Of a stretch of 64,000 bases of DNA, positions 44,423 to 56,370 are shown in pieces (position 1 is the stretch's first letter; each line of letters starts with the position of its first letter). The translations under genes were made by a program, and so were the position numbers. Below the pieces are notes generated by a model. The model saw nothing but the letters and a program-made list of their open reading frames with translations, ran no database searches and had not been told where the DNA came from. The stretch is from Proteles cristata cristata (taxonomy: Eukaryota > Chordata > Mammalia > Carnivora > Hyaenidae), in NCBI GenBank assembly GCA_017311185.1, contig JAESUZ010004802.1:310001-374000 (forward strand). Reading direction: 5' to 3'.

Positions 44423-44628
44423 GAAGAAGGGAAAAATAGGGAGAGGGAGGGAGGTGAACCATGAGAGACTCTTGAATGCTGAGAACAAACTGAGAGCTGA
44501 TGGGGATGGGGGAGAGGGAAAGGGGGTGATGGGCATGGGGGAGGGCACTTGATGGGATGAGCACTGGGTGTTATATGGAAACCAACTTGACAATAAACTA
44601 TTTAAGAAAAAAATAAAATAATAAAAAA
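44423..44628 (+). mobile_element. L1 3' UTR only, strongly 5'-truncated
   Basis: About 200 bp of L1 3' UTR ('gaaccatgagagactcttgaatgctgag', 'gggatgagcactgggtgttatatgg', 'caataaactattta') with a mixed A-rich tail. The exact 14-bp TSD gaaatgataattga lies at 44409-44422 and 44629-44642. Confidence 0.95.
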
Positions 44629-44642
44629 GAAATGATAATTGA

Positions 44643-45708
44643 CTCTAGAAATCATATAAAATATGCTGAAGGTTAAAGGAACCATATTTGGATTAAGTTC
44701 TGTGATTAATCATTACATGAAAGTACACTGAATCCACTTAACACATAGGGCTCAAACTTGTCCCTGTAGGACATCTAGGGCTGTAGAATTATCCGTGGGA
44801 CTTTATGTGTATGGTAAATATAGACAATATCAGGAGCAGGATCAAGTTTCAGGGCTTTTCTGCTGAACTGTTAGAGAGGGAAGCATTGCATAACCAAGAC
44901 TCTCTGGTTGCAAGTGGTGAAGATCAACTCATGTCAGCTCAAGCAGTGGAGGAGAGTTATGGTCACTGCCATTTGGTCTCTGTCCCATTCCATCTTCCAG
45001 CTCTGCTTACTTTGGTGTCAGTTCTATTCAGACAGGCTCTTCCATGATGGGAAAAAATTCACTCAATGAGTCTTGGTTTGTACACTCCTCTAAGTAATTC
45101 CAGTGGAAATCACAACTATCCAGGAATCTTACTGAGCTAGTTTGGATCGTGTGTCCATTCTGAATTGGTCAGTGTGCCTGAAGAGATAGGGAATATGCTC
45201 ACTGGCCTCCAGGGTCACACGGCAGTTCAGGCTTGAGGAGTAGGGCTGAGAGTTGGAGAGGGTTTGGGGAGTGGAGGGTGCCTAATAAACAACACTTCGT
45301 CCTTTCTCTGCCTGAGTGCAGAATACTTGTGAGATGGATTCAGGGTCAGGCAGACAGAGCTCAAAACATCACAATTATTACTGGTGTACCTAAGCTTGTG
45401 GAATGTTGCTTCAGTGTTCAAGAACAGGCTTCTAAATACTAAAATCCCTGAAAGAGCCAGCCTATCACAGCCAGAACTAGAAAACTGCAGGTGTCCCTCT
45501 TGGGGTCCTAACCCTATAGAATCGTGGCTTAGAAGAGAAGGAGCTATGTATTGCCTTAGAGAGAACTGGGGGTGCCCTCCCTCAATGCATCAAACAGGTA
45601 AGTCACTCCTTTTCCCTGGGGAGGGATGAAGGATAAGGGGGAGGCAAGGAGTTACTCTGGTGGAAACCCCTTCCAAGCCCCTCCATGGAAACAAGAAGAG
45701 TAGGGTTT
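44643..45708. other. Unassigned DNA
   Basis: 1.07 kb without recognised repeat or gene. Confidence 0.4.
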
Positions 45709-45720
45709 AAAAATCCTGCC

Positions 45721-46566
45721 CAGAAGATATGAACAGACACTTCTCCAAAGAGGACATCCAGATGGCCAACAGACACATGAAACGATGCTCAGCATCGCTC
45801 CTCATCAGGGAAATACAAATCAAAACCACACTGAGATACAACCTCACGCCAGTCAGAGTGGCTAAAATGAGCCAGTCAGAGAACTCTAGTTGCTGGCGAG
45901 GATGTGGAGAAACGGGCACCCTCCTACACTGTTGGTGGGAATGTAAACTGGTACAGCCCCTCTGGAAAACAGTGTGGAGGTTCCTCAGGAAACTAACCAT
46001 AGAACTCCCCTATGACCCAGCAATAGCACTGCTGGGAATTTACCCAAGGGATACAGAAATGCTGATGCATAGGAGCACATGTACCCCAATGTTCATAGCA
46101 GCACTCTCCACAATAGCTAAAACATGGAAAGAGCCTAAGTGTCCATCAACGGACGAATGGATCAAGAAGATGTGGTTTATCTATACCATGGAATACTACA
46201 TGTAATGAGAAAGAATGAAATCTGGCCATGTGTAGCAACATGGACGGACCTTGAGGGTGTAATGCTTAATGAAATAAGTCAGGCAGAAAAGGACAAATAT
46301 CATATGTGTGCACGTATAGGAGGATTAGGAGGAACTTAACGGAGGACCATGGGGGAGAAGAAGGGCGGAAATGGTGGGGGAAAGGGAGAGAGGCAAACCA
46401 TGAGAGACTCTTGAATGCTAAGAAACAAACTGAGGACTGATGGATGTGGAGGGGTAGGGGGGAGATGGGCATGGAGGAGGGCACTTGTGGGGATGAGCAC
46501 TGGGTGTTATATGGAAACCAACTTGACAATAAACTATTTGTAAGAAAAAAAAAAAAGATCCTAAAA
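45721..46566 (+). mobile_element. Recent L1, 5'-truncated, 0.85 kb
   Basis: ORF2 C-terminus, 3' UTR and an A-rich tail interrupted by 'gatcct'. TSD aaaaatcctgcc (45709-45720) and aaaaattcctgcc (46567-46579), differing by one T. Confidence 0.92.
45729..46339 (+). pseudogene. L1 ORF2 C-terminus, frameshifted
   Basis: The last about 200 residues of ORF2p. Open from 45729 to 46205 ([20 protein letters not shown] present, arginine codon CGA intact at 45897-45899). A two-base loss at 'ctacatgtaatgag' (46198-46211; other copies read ctacatggcaatgag) shifts the frame before the end ARIGGLGGT. Confidence 0.88.
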
Positions 46567-46579
46567 AAAAATTCCTGCC

Positions 46580-47084
46580 TCTTGCCCCATAACAGATGGG
46601 GGTTCCTCAACAGAAAACCTGGGTGGTGGTACAAAGGAATGGCCTCAGAGCCAAGTTCCATGACAGACATAAAGATGAAATGTCTTCACCCATTCTCTTT
46701 CTCAAGGATGCCAAATCCATATTCACACCAAGGTGTATACTCAGCATGTTTACATATGTAAGTGGAGTGACATATTCCAATCTGACTTTGACATAGTCAA
46801 AATCTCAGATTGTTTATAGAATCCTTTTTATGTGAAAATTTCAAAGGCCAAACAGAGTCAGTCACCAGTGTGGTCTGGGAGGTCCTAAAAATCACAGGTG
46901 ACCTCACCCAGAGGTGGACTCAAAAGAACTGAGCTCTGGCCCAGTACCTGGACCAGCAGAGTGCCCTAGGACAAAGACCCTCCTCCTCCAGAACTTCAGT
47001 TGCCTCCTGTGAAGAGGATTCTAACCCTGTTGGCCCAGCTGACTTCATAGCGCTGTTAGGGTCACATAGGACAAGAGGAAAAGC
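46580..47084. other. Unassigned DNA
   Basis: No repeat or gene recognised. Confidence 0.4.
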
Positions 47085-47290
47085 ACTCCTAATGTTAATA
47101 ATAGTTAACATTGGAAGCATTTATCATGTACCAGATACTGCTCTAACAGCTTCACACGTGTTAACCCCTCTAATCTTTAAAACCACCTTACAAAGTAGGT
47201 TCTCTTAGTATAATCTCCATCTTACAGATGAGGACACTGAGGTACAGAGAAGTTGGGAAGCTTGCCCAAAGCCTTGCAGGCTATAAAGAA
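47085..47290 (-). mobile_element. MIR, antisense
   Basis: 'ttaataatagttaacattggaagcatttatcatgtaccagatactgctctaacagcttcacacgtgttaacccctctaatc' and 'atcttacagatgaggacactgaggtacagagaagttgg' follow nearly the whole antisense MIR. Confidence 0.8.
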
Positions 47291-48564
47291 TGCTGCCACT
47301 GCAGTCACAAACAAGGTTGTCACTGTTGATGGGAGAGCTCGGGGGAGTAGCCAGAAGAAGAATGGTCAGACATATGGGGTCAGTGGCCTTGCTGGCACTG
47401 TGTCTTCTCACAGAGGAGAGGTTTCTGAGCAAGGAGGGAAACTCAGACTCAGTTATGGGCCCACAATGGGGCACAAGTTAGCTCTAACCTGGATACATCC
47501 TTTTCTTGAAGTATGGAGACAGAGCTAGGTGACTTTATTTAGGCCTTTGAGGAGGTAAGGAAACATGTCACTAGGATTGGTCCTAGGACAGTGATACCAG
47601 CCCTATCACACAGTCCTCACTTACCATCTCTTAGAAAGCCTCGCTCCCCTTTTAACCAAACAGATCTTTGAGTTTGCTCAGCAAATTTAATATTACTGTT
47701 GAAGCAATCTGTCTATTGTAGCCTGTGCTTTCTAGAGAGAAGGAAGAAGATTCTTTACAAACGCCTCCCAGTTCCCCAAAGACAGGGGGATATAGATGTT
47801 CCCTCTGGCTAAAGAGAGAGCTAGAAGAAATCATTTTTTATCACCTGTCCAAATTGTGGTATACTATATTAGATGACTTAACTCTGTTTTTTAGCCTACC
47901 TTTGATTTTGTTTGAATATTTATAGTGAAGCGGCAAAAAGATGTCACAGTTTCCTTTGGCCAAATAAGAATGGCAAAGGCTACCACATAGCCCTACCTTC
48001 CTCTCCCATGTCAGTGGTAGCCATTGCTAATCAATCATGATGCTCTGCCCCACCGACCCCATACATGGCCTTAGAAGCCTCAGTGTAGCTCTCCAGGCTA
48101 TTTGAGCTGACATAAGCAATGAAAACCATTTGCTTTCCCTGTCAAAGAAGGAGGAGAAGCTGAGGAGAGAGAGAGAGAGAAAAAAAAAACAGTAGAAGAG
48201 ACAAGCATATCAGGTGATTGGGAGAAAAAAACATACTGAGAAGGAGCTGAGAGCTTTCCCAAGTGGATGGTTCCTGGAGACAAGTGATAGAAAACAGGCG
48301 TGGAGAATTTAAGTTGCATTGATAAACTGTAACTCTGGTAACCAAGAAGAAAGTGTAAATGTAACACTTAACACATGGACTATAACTCTTTAGGAGATGA
48401 AAATAAGCTGGGCAAAGAGTCAGAGCTGTAAAGGGGGCCAAAGATAGTCAGTAGTATTTGTAGGATAAACACAGTAATTGTTTAATCCTGACCTTTTTGA
48501 CTGTTAAATAAGTATAGAAATAGATACAGGCATAGATACGCACACATGCAAATGAACCTTCCTA
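47291..48564. other. Unassigned DNA
   Basis: 1.27 kb without recognised repeat family or gene; a short GA/A run lies at 48164-48190. Confidence 0.4.
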
Positions 48565-48770
48565 TTAATACTGACAATAGCTAACATGTGAGTGTCTGCT
48601 GGGTGTTAAGCACTGTGCCAAGGGTTTTTCACATACTGCAATATAGGGACTCTTTTCCCATTTTACACATACAGAAACTGAGACTCAGGCAAGAGAAATA
48701 ACTTACAAGATTAAATGGTTAGAATATAGTGGAATCAGAATCTGACTTTAAGCAGTATTACACCAGCACC
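48565..48770 (-). mobile_element. MIR, antisense
   Basis: 'gacaatagctaacatgtgagtgtctgctgggtgttaagcactgtgccaagg' and 'cccattttacacatacagaaactgagactcaggcaag' follow antisense MIR. Confidence 0.75.
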
Positions 48771-48884
48771 TTCTTAAACACACAAGTTCATATATCTGTG
48801 AGAACCTACAAAGAGGGGAGGGGAAACTAGTCCAGGTCTTCCTATGTCTAGGGAATTGCTGTTCTTATATATGTATTGTTCACT

Positions 48885-49010
48885 CATGCATTCATTCACT
48901 AATTTACTCTTCCACAATTATTTATTGTGTGCCACTATGTGCTAGATACTGTGTAGGCAATGGAGATGCCAAAGGAACAAGATAGTTGAGGGACCTGAAC
49001 TCATATAGCT
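48885..49010 (-). mobile_element. L2 fragment, antisense
   Basis: 'cattcattcactaatttactcttccacaattatttattgtgtgccactatgtgctagatactgtgtaggcaatggagatgcc' follows the antisense L2 terminus. Confidence 0.6.
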
Positions 49011-50089
49011 TTACTGGCCTTTCCAGTAAAATTACTGGATTTTTCAGTAATCAAAGAACTGTGCAGCTGCTACAATAACTTAGACCAAGACTCTTATGTT
49101 ATAGCTGGGAAAATGGATTGGTATTTGGAGGTGGGAGGAACTGGAGACAGCCCAGCCTCACCATGTGCAATTCTGGATTTAACAGACCTGTTGAGCCCAC
49201 CTCACACCCAGCTCTTGGCTTGGCTGGGGTCCAGTGGGAGCTCCTTCTGGGTTATGCTGTGGAAACAAATATCCTCTCTTGTCAGAAGGGTTCATTTGCT
49301 TCTGGATGATTCTGATATGTAGCTGAGGTTGAGAACAACTGGGATGGAAGAGGACCCAACAAATGCACCAATTTGAGTATAGAGATGGGATGGCCCTGCC
49401 CTCTCTGGACTTCCTCGCCCTAACTGTAACATGAAGAATGGGGCATGCGGTGTCCAAGGGTCTTGACCTGTGACATTCCCCAGTGGGGACCAGCTTAGAG
49501 TTGGTGCTATGACCATCCAGCCCCTCACCATTCCTTGGAAACCCTTGCAAAGCGACCCTTGCAAAATGCACAGGCAGCAGGCAAAGGGCACAGGATCAGA
49601 AGTGATGTTAGTAAACCAGTCTGGGAAACTCAGTGGCAATGGTTGTTTGGATTCATTTCAGAGAGTATTTTGAAAATATGGTCCAAAACTTCCGACAATT
49701 TTAAGTTCATTTTAAGCTCAAACTACCTCAATGGGTTTTAGGTCTTTTCCTGATGTTAGAAAGAATAAGATTACCTTGGCAAAGTACATAAATCTATAAA
49801 GAGAAAAAAATCTGACTTGGTTTGGATACAGTTTGGGTTTTTGCAAATAAATCAATGTTTTTAGCTCATGGTTTCACAGACTCAAACCCCTTAGTACAAT
49901 CTTATTGGGCAACATCAGTCTGATTGTCCTAACAGGAGTGGGGATGGGGGAATGGGGTCTGCAGTATCCATTAACTTGGACCCACAGAGTGAAGAACATT
50001 TTGTGGAAGTGGTGAAGTTTCTGCAAGGAACAATTCACTTCTCCTCTGTGTCTCCCCTTTACTACTCACGCTGTACACTTCATTTCTGA
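49011..50089. other. Unassigned DNA
   Basis: Frames up to 130 residues occur on the minus strand (49179-49639), but two overlap in different frames and no domain is seen. Confidence 0.4.
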
Positions 50090-51309
50090 CATTTCAGTCA
50101 CCATTGATGCTGGGGGGTGTCCCCCACTAAGCAATTCTCACCAGCTGAGTGTCATACAATTTGATTAAATTTAGACATTAGGATACCCCTGACTTCAGAT
50201 GCAAATCACCAGTGGTATGTCCCCAGATTACCCACAACTTTTGTCCAACTTGGCTACTAATTAGAAATCCCATAAACCAGCTGCCTCCTTGGATTCAGTT
50301 ATTTGCCAGAGCAATTCACAGAACTCAGGGAAACACTTATATTTGCCAGTTTATAATATAACAAAGAATATGATAAAGAACATAGCTGAACAGCCAAATG
50401 AGGAGATACATGGGGCAAGGTCTAGGACAGTCCTGAGCATGGGAGCTTTCATTTCTGTAGAGTTGAGATACATCACCCTCCAGGCAAGAAAATGGTTCAC
50501 CAATACATGAGCTCTCTGAACCCCATACTGTTGGGATTTTTATGGAGCCTTCAACATGTAGGCATGATTGATCATTAGCTCTGTTTCCAGCCCTCCTTTC
50601 TTCTGCCTCTCTAGAGAATTGGGCATCGGCTATGTGGGGGAAGACTGAAAGTTTCAAGCTTCTAATCATGGCTTACTTCTGACCACTTATATCCAGGAGT
50701 TCACCAAGGGTCATCTATTAGAACAAAAGACACTTCTATCACTCAGGAAGTTTCAAGGGACTTAGGAGCTCTGTGTCAGGAACTGGAGTCAAATACTTTA
50801 TGTAAGAACAAAAAGTATTTCCTAGCATCCCTCTTTATAAGGGTTTAGGAGTCCTGTGTCAGAAACTGGGGGTAAAGGCCAATATATAGGCATATCTCAT
50901 TTTACTGACCTCACTTTATTGCTCTTTGGAAATACTGCATTTTTTTTTTTTTTTTACCAATGGAAGCTTTGTGGCATCAGGCAAGTCTATCAACAACATT
51001 TTTCCAACAGCATTTGCTCACTTAATGTCCGTGTGTCACATTTTAGTAATTCTCACAATATTCCAAACTCTTTTATTTTTATTATATTTGTTATGGTGAT
51101 CTGCGGTCAGATCTTTAATATTAACTATTATAATTGTTTTGGGGCATCATGAACCACATCTATGTAAGACCATGAATTTAAGCAATCAATTGTGTGTGTG
51201 TGTTCTGACTGTTCTACCAGCTGGCCATTCCTATCTCTCCCCCTGTCCCCACAGCTCCCTGTTCCCAAACACAATATCACTGAAATTAGGCCAATTTAAT
51301 AACCCTACA

Positions 51310-53305
51310 ATGGCCTCTAAATGTTCAAATGAAAGGAAAAGTGGCATGTCTCTCACTTTAAGTGAAAAGTAAAAATGATTAAGCTTAGTGAGGGAGGTAT
51401 GTCTAAAGCTAAAACAGGCTGAAACCTGAACCTTTTGGGCAAACAGCCAAATTGTAAATGAATGCAAAGGAAAAGTTCTTGAAGGAAGTGAAAAGTGCTG
51501 CTCCAGTGAACACATGAATGATCAGAAAGAGAAACAGCTGTACTGATGATATGAGCTGAGTTTTGGTCTGGGTAGAAGATCAAACAAGTTACAACATTCC
51601 CTGAAGCTAAAGCCTGATCCAGAGAAAGACCTTGACTCTCTTCAATTCTGTAAAGGCTGAGAGAGGTGAGGAAGCTGCAGAAGAATTGTTTGAAGCTAGC
51701 AAAGGCTGGTTCATGAGGTTTAAGGAAAGAAGCATTCTCCATAATATCAAAGGACAAGGTGAAGCAGCAAGTGCTAATCTAGAAGCTGCAGCAATTTATC
51801 CAGAATATCTAGCTAAGATAATTAATGCAGGTGGATACAGTAAACAATAGGTTTTCGATGTAGACAAAACAGTCTTCTTTTGGAAGAAGATGCCATCTAG
51901 AACTTTCATAGCTAGAGAGGAGAAGTCAATTCCTGACTTTAAAGCTTAAAAGGACAGGCTGACTCTCTTGTTAGAAGCTAATGCAGCTGGTGACTATAAG
52001 TTGAAGCCAATGCTCATTTATCATTTCAAAAATCTTAGGGCCCTTAAGAATTATGCTAAATCTACTCTGCCAGTGCTCTATAAATGGAAAAACAAAGCCT
52101 GGATTACAGCACATTTGTTTACAACATGGTTTACTGAATATTTTAAGCCCTCTGTTGAGAACTACTGCTCAGAAAAAAGGATTCCTTTCCAAATATAACT
52201 GCTCATTGACCATGCATCTGGCCATCCAAGAGCTTTGGTGGAGATGGACAACGAGATTAATGTTGTTTTCATGTCTGCTAACACAACATCCACTCTGCAG
52301 CCCATGGATCAAAGAGTAATTTCAACATCCAACTCTTATTATTTAAGAAATACATTTCCTGGGGCGCCTGGGTGGCTTAGTCGGTTGGGTGTCCGACTTT
52401 CGCTTAGGTCATGATCTCACTGTTCGTGGGTTCGAGCCCCGCGTCGGGCTCTGTGCTGACTGCCAGCTCAGAGCCTGGAGCCTGTTTCAGTCTGTGACTC
52501 CCTCTCTCTCTGACCCTCCCCTGCTCATGCTGTCTCTCTCTCTCCTAGAAATAAATAAAACATTAAAAAAAAAAGAAATACATTTCCTAAAGCTATAGAT
52601 GGCATAGATAGTGATTCCTCTGATGGGCCTGGGCAAAATTGAAAACCTTCAGAAAAGATTCATCATTTTAAATGCCACCAAGAACATTCATAATTCATGG
52701 GAAGAGGTCAAAATATCAACATTAACAGGTGTCTGAAAGAAGTTGATTCCAAACCTCAAAGATAACTTTGAGTGGTTCAAAACTTCAGAGGAGGAAGTAT
52801 CTGCAGATGTGGTGGAAATAGCAAGAAACTAGAATCAGAAGTGGAGCCCAGAGATGGAGCGGAATTACTGCAATCTCATGATCAATCTTCAATGGATGAG
52901 GAGTTGCTTCTTAAATGTGCATGAAACTGGTTTCTTGAGATAGCATCTACTCCTGGCAAAGATGCTGTGAACATTGTTGAAATGACAACAGATGATTCAG
53001 AATACTACATAAACTTAGTTGATAAAGAAGCACCAGAGTTTGAGAGAATTGACTCCAACTCTGAAAGAAGTTCTACTGTGGGTAAAATGCTACCAAACAG
53101 CATCACAGATTACAGGGAAATCATTTGTGAAAGGAAGAGTTAAACAATGTGCCAAACTTCACTGTTGCCTTATTTTAAGAAACTATGACAATCACCTCAA
53201 CCTTCAGCAGCCACCACCCTGATCTGTCAGAAGCCATCAACACCGAGGCAAAACCTTCCACCAGAAAAGTGATTACAACTTGCTGAAAGTTCAGATGATG
53301 GTTAG
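51310..53305 (+). pseudogene. Tigger1 transposase, decayed
   Basis: Pogo-type DDE transposase relic. A start-like ATG at 51310 opens MASKCSNERKSGMSLTL, then indels break the frame. Recognisable pieces: the DNA-binding (CENP-B-like) part (51632-51850, [20 protein letters not shown]), the catalytic part (51968-52198, [17 protein letters not shown] and [20 protein letters not shown]), then a second catalytic block near 52199, where the expected Asp-Asn is Asp-His. The first catalytic block reads DVDKT (about 51857-51871) with Lys for the expected Glu, just after a stop at 51848-51850. A SINE splits the gene at 52361. Non-functional. Confidence 0.9.
52361..52572 (+). mobile_element. Young CAN SINE (SINEC_Fc type) in Tigger1
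   Basis: Perfect head ggggcgcctgggtggcttag, B box gggttcgagccccg, and tail 'cctagaaataaataaaacatt'. The exact 16-bp TSD aagaaatacatttcct lies at 52345-52360 and 52573-52588, and Tigger text continues directly across. Confidence 0.97.
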
Positions 53306-53332
53306 CACTTTTTAGCAATGAAGTATTTTTAA

Positions 53333-54276
53333 GTAGAAAAAGAAATTTTACCTGAGTATAGTTGACACGTAACGTTATATTAGTTTCAGATACACAATAT
53401 AGTGATTCAACTTCTCTGCATGTTATGCTATGCTCACCCCAAGTGCAGCCACCATCATTTACCATACGACTCTATTACAAAACCATTGACTGTATTCTCT
53501 ACGTCGTGCCTTTTATTCCAATGATTTTTTTTAATTTCATAACTAGAAGCCTGTGTCTTTCACTCCCCATCACTCATTTTGCCCACCTTTCTCCCCTCTA
53601 GCAATCACTAGTTTGTTCTCTGTTATTTATGGATTTGTTCCTTCTTGTTTGTTTGTTTTTTAGATACTACAGATAAGTGAAATCATATGGTATTTGTTAT
53701 TATCTATCTGATTATTTCATTTAACATAATACCCTGTAGGTCCATCCATATTGTAGTAAGTAGCCTGATCTCATCCTTTTTTATAGTTGCATATTTGATA
53801 GTGTATATACACCACATCTTTCTTCACCATTATAAATAATACTGCAATAAGCATAGGGGTGCCTATCTTTTCAAGTTAGTGTTTTCATTTTCTTTGGGTA
53901 AATACCAAGTAGTGAAATTTTTGTATCATATGGTATTTCTATTTTTTATTTTTGATGAGCTTCCATACTGTTTTCCACACTGACTGCACCAGTTTACATT
54001 CTCATCAATAGTGCACAAGTATTCCTTTTTCTATACATTCTTGCCAACACTTGTTATTTCTTATCTCTTTCTGTTTAGCCATTCTGACAGGTGTAAGGTG
54101 ATATGTCATTGTGGTTTTGATTATCATATCCCTGGTGATAAGTGATGTTGAGCATCTTCTCATCTGTCTGTTGGCTGTCTCTATAGCTTCCTTGGAAAAA
54201 TGTATATTCCTATCTTTTGCCTATTTTTTAATCAGATTGATTTTTTTGGTGTTGAGTTATATAAGTGCTTTATATA
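53333..54276 (-). mobile_element. Older L1 3' end in Tigger1, antisense
   Basis: 'tatagttgacacgtaacgttatattagtttcag', 'gtaggtccatccatattgtagtaag', 'ccatactgttttccacactgactgcaccagtttacattctcatca' and 'gttgagttatataagtgcttta' are antisense L1 3' UTR and ORF2. Likely TSD aagtatttttaa (53321-53332) and aagtattcttgaa (54277-54289). More diverged than the felid L1s above. Confidence 0.85.
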
Positions 54277-54672
54277 AAGTATTCTTGAATTCAAGAATAT
54301 ACATTGTTATTTTAGACATAATGCTATTGCACACTTAATGGGCTACAGGTTAGTGTAAATATAACTTTTATGTGAGCTGGAAAATAGAAAAATTCACTTT
54401 ATTTACTTTATGGTGATATTTACTTTACTGTGGTGTCTGGAACTGAACCCACAATATCTCCAAGGCATGCCTGTATACATTTCTTATTATTTCACACATT
54501 TCTAAAAAAGTGAAAAGCAATAAGCACCCCAGAGAACTTCCCTCTGTGTCAGAGCCACCTCAAATCCCTTTGGATCCCAGAGTCCCAACGGATAAACAAA
54601 ATGTGCTCACAAATACATCCTACTACAAGATCAGCAGAGACAGTTACAAAATGGGGTCTGGAAATAAAATGA

Positions 54673-54838
54673 GGGGCACCTCAGTGATTCAGTCAGTTAA
54701 ATGTTTACTCTTGACTTCCACTCAGATCATGATCTCATGGTTTGTGAGTTCGAGCCTGTGTCAGACTCTGCTGTCAGTGCAGAGCTCGCTGCAGATCCTC
54801 TGTCCCCTCTTTCTGCTCCTCCCCCACTTGCTCGCTCG

Positions 54839-54912
<74 letters not shown>

Positions 54913-54928
54913 TAAATAAACATTTAAA
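54673..54928 (+). mobile_element. CAN SINE with (CA)n in its tail
   Basis: gaggggcacctcagtgattc head, 'gtgagttcgagcctgtg' B box, CT-rich region, then a CA tract and 'aaataaataaacattt'. The CA tract forms part of open frames on both strands, which are rejected. The short flank 54501-54672 is unassigned. Confidence 0.88.
54860..54911. repeat. (CA)26 microsatellite
   Basis: About 52 bp of pure CA following a (CT)n run at 54838-54859, both inside the SINE 3' region. Confidence 0.96.
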
Positions 54929-55429
54929 AGAAGATGAACCCCCAGGGAAAGGAGAAGTATGAGGCTCACTTAGACAAATGACACAATGGAGTTGGAGGCT
55001 AATCTTTTGCTTCATTGACAAGAGACCTTGCAGGCAAGTGTTTAGGACAATTCCTGGAACCAGAGAGAAAGGTCCCCCAGGAAGTGAAGGATGAGCCAGC
55101 ACTTCATCCGGGGCAGCAACAGATGGAGCTAAATTAGCCACTTTGCCTCTTCCGCTAGGTTTTACTAAGCCTGGCTGCTAACTCACTCCCTTCCTAAGGA
55201 TTCCTAACTGACAGACCTAGGTGATAAAGAAGTGTCTGCAGAGAAGAAGCACTGAGGAAACACACCCTTCTTGGGCTCCATTAGTGTGGCACCAGGAGTT
55301 CATTTGGCCCCCTAAACCCAAGTCATCCCAAGAAAGATGCAGTCCAGTCTTGCTGTCTAAAGTTGCCCTTAGCTCCTCTATGTCCTTTCGCTATGACTGT
55401 GCCTCAAGACACTTGCCATAGTCCTGTTT
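54929..55429. other. Unassigned DNA
   Basis: No repeat or gene recognised. Confidence 0.4.
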
Positions 55430-55840
55430 ATTTATCTTTTTAATTTATTTGTAGTCTCGTCCATGGTCTGTCAACCAAAATTGTACTAAAATAGGCAAGG
55501 ACTGGGGCGCCCGGATGGCTTAGTCGGTTAAGCGTCCGACTTTCGCTCAGGTCATGATCTCGCGGTTTGTGGGTTCGAGCCCCGCGTCGGGCTCTGTGCT
55601 GACTGCCGGCTCAGGGCCTGGAGCCTGTTTCGGAGTCTGTGACTCTCTCTCTGACCCTCCCCTGCTCACGCTGTCTCTCTCTCTCTCCTAGAAATAAATA
55701 AAACATTTGAAAAAAAATAGGCAAGGACTTTCTGGTTTGTGTGCTGTTGTGTTTCCAAGACATGGAACAGGACTTGATCCATTAAAGATGCTCAAAATTT
55801 GTTCAACTGAATGAATGAATGAGTGAATGGATGGATGAGT
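55430..55840 (+). mobile_element. L2 3' end, split by a SINE
   Basis: 'tttatttgtagtctcgtccatggtctgtcaacc' before the SINE and 'ggcaaggactttctggtttgtgtgctg...gatgctcaaaatttgttcaactgaatgaatgaatg' after it join into a continuous L2 3' terminus. Confidence 0.65.
55504..55713 (+). mobile_element. Young CAN SINE (SINEC_Fc type)
   Basis: ggggcgcccggatggcttag head with minor changes, perfect gggttcgagccccgcgtcgg, and standard tail. The exact 16-bp TSD aaaataggcaaggact lies at 55488-55503 and 55714-55729. Confidence 0.97.
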
Positions 55841-56189
55841 GAAGAATCTAGAATTTTATCCAGAGGTGTCACAAAGTGGATGAGGAGAGGGAACTGTAGT
55901 CAGTGGCTCAGGTAGGAGAGAAGGGACATGATAAAACAAGGTCTTCAAGGTCCTGAACTGTTTTTGTTCTAGTCTCTTGCTTGGGCCATCTAGTGACAAT
56001 GAAGATGTGGGAAATAGAGGTGGGAGTGGTTCAGGGAACATGTAGCAGGGTGTGGCTGGGCTTGTTAGGAGCACAGGCAGGAGAGGAGAAACACTAGGAA
56101 GAGTCGAGAGGAAGAGAATCAGTGAACCAGGAAAGGAAAGGAAATTCTCCAGAATGAAGATCGGGGGGCAGGCTCCATCTCTTTGAGGT
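55841..56189. other. Unassigned DNA
   Basis: Begins with degenerate GAAT/GGAT repeats (55810-55845) from the L2 tail, then nothing recognised. Confidence 0.4.
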
Positions 56190-56370
56190 TAGACTCACCA
56201 CCTCAAGTTACAGCTCTAATCCTGAGGCAATAAATCAAGTTATTTGAGCCTCAGTTTCCTCATCTGTCAGACAGGGTAACAACAGTCCTACTTCTTAGGG
56301 CTGTGCTGAGGATTTATAGAGATGGTGTAGGTTAGAGCATGGCACAGGGCCTGGACGGTAGTTGTTTTTC
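56190..56370 (+). mobile_element. MIR
   Basis: 'gagcctcagtttcctcatctgtcagacagggtaacaacagtcctacttcttagggctgtgctgagg' is well-preserved MIR core and 3' half. Confidence 0.8.

Larger units (their letters stand above)
50887..54473 (+). mobile_element. Tigger1 DNA transposon, near full length, with two insertions
   Basis: Terminal inverted repeats: taggcatatctcattttact at the left, and at the right a sequence ending 'atctccaaggcatgcctg'. TA duplication at 50885-50886 and 54474-54475. Without the SINE (52361-52588) and the L1 (53333-54289) about 2.4 kb remains, the usual Tigger1 length. A pogo-type cut-and-paste transposon, fossilised by many substitutions and indels. Confidence 0.93.
50090..54500. 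mobile_element. LTR-like relic, interrupted by Tigger1
   Basis: 'ttgccagagcaattcacagaactcagggaaacactta', 'gaggagatacatggggcaaggtctagg', 'ttgggatttttatggagcc' and 'cttaggagctctgtgtcaggaactgg' follow an ERVL-type LTR that I cannot name exactly. The last part resumes after the Tigger as 'tacatttcttattatttcacac'. A 30-35 bp unit is duplicated at about 50761-50795 and 50844-50877. Confidence 0.5.

Noticed and set aside
54510..55141. Frames of 126-150 residues with His-Thr or Cys-Val repeats.
   Set aside because: Read from the SINE (CA)n tract on the two strands.
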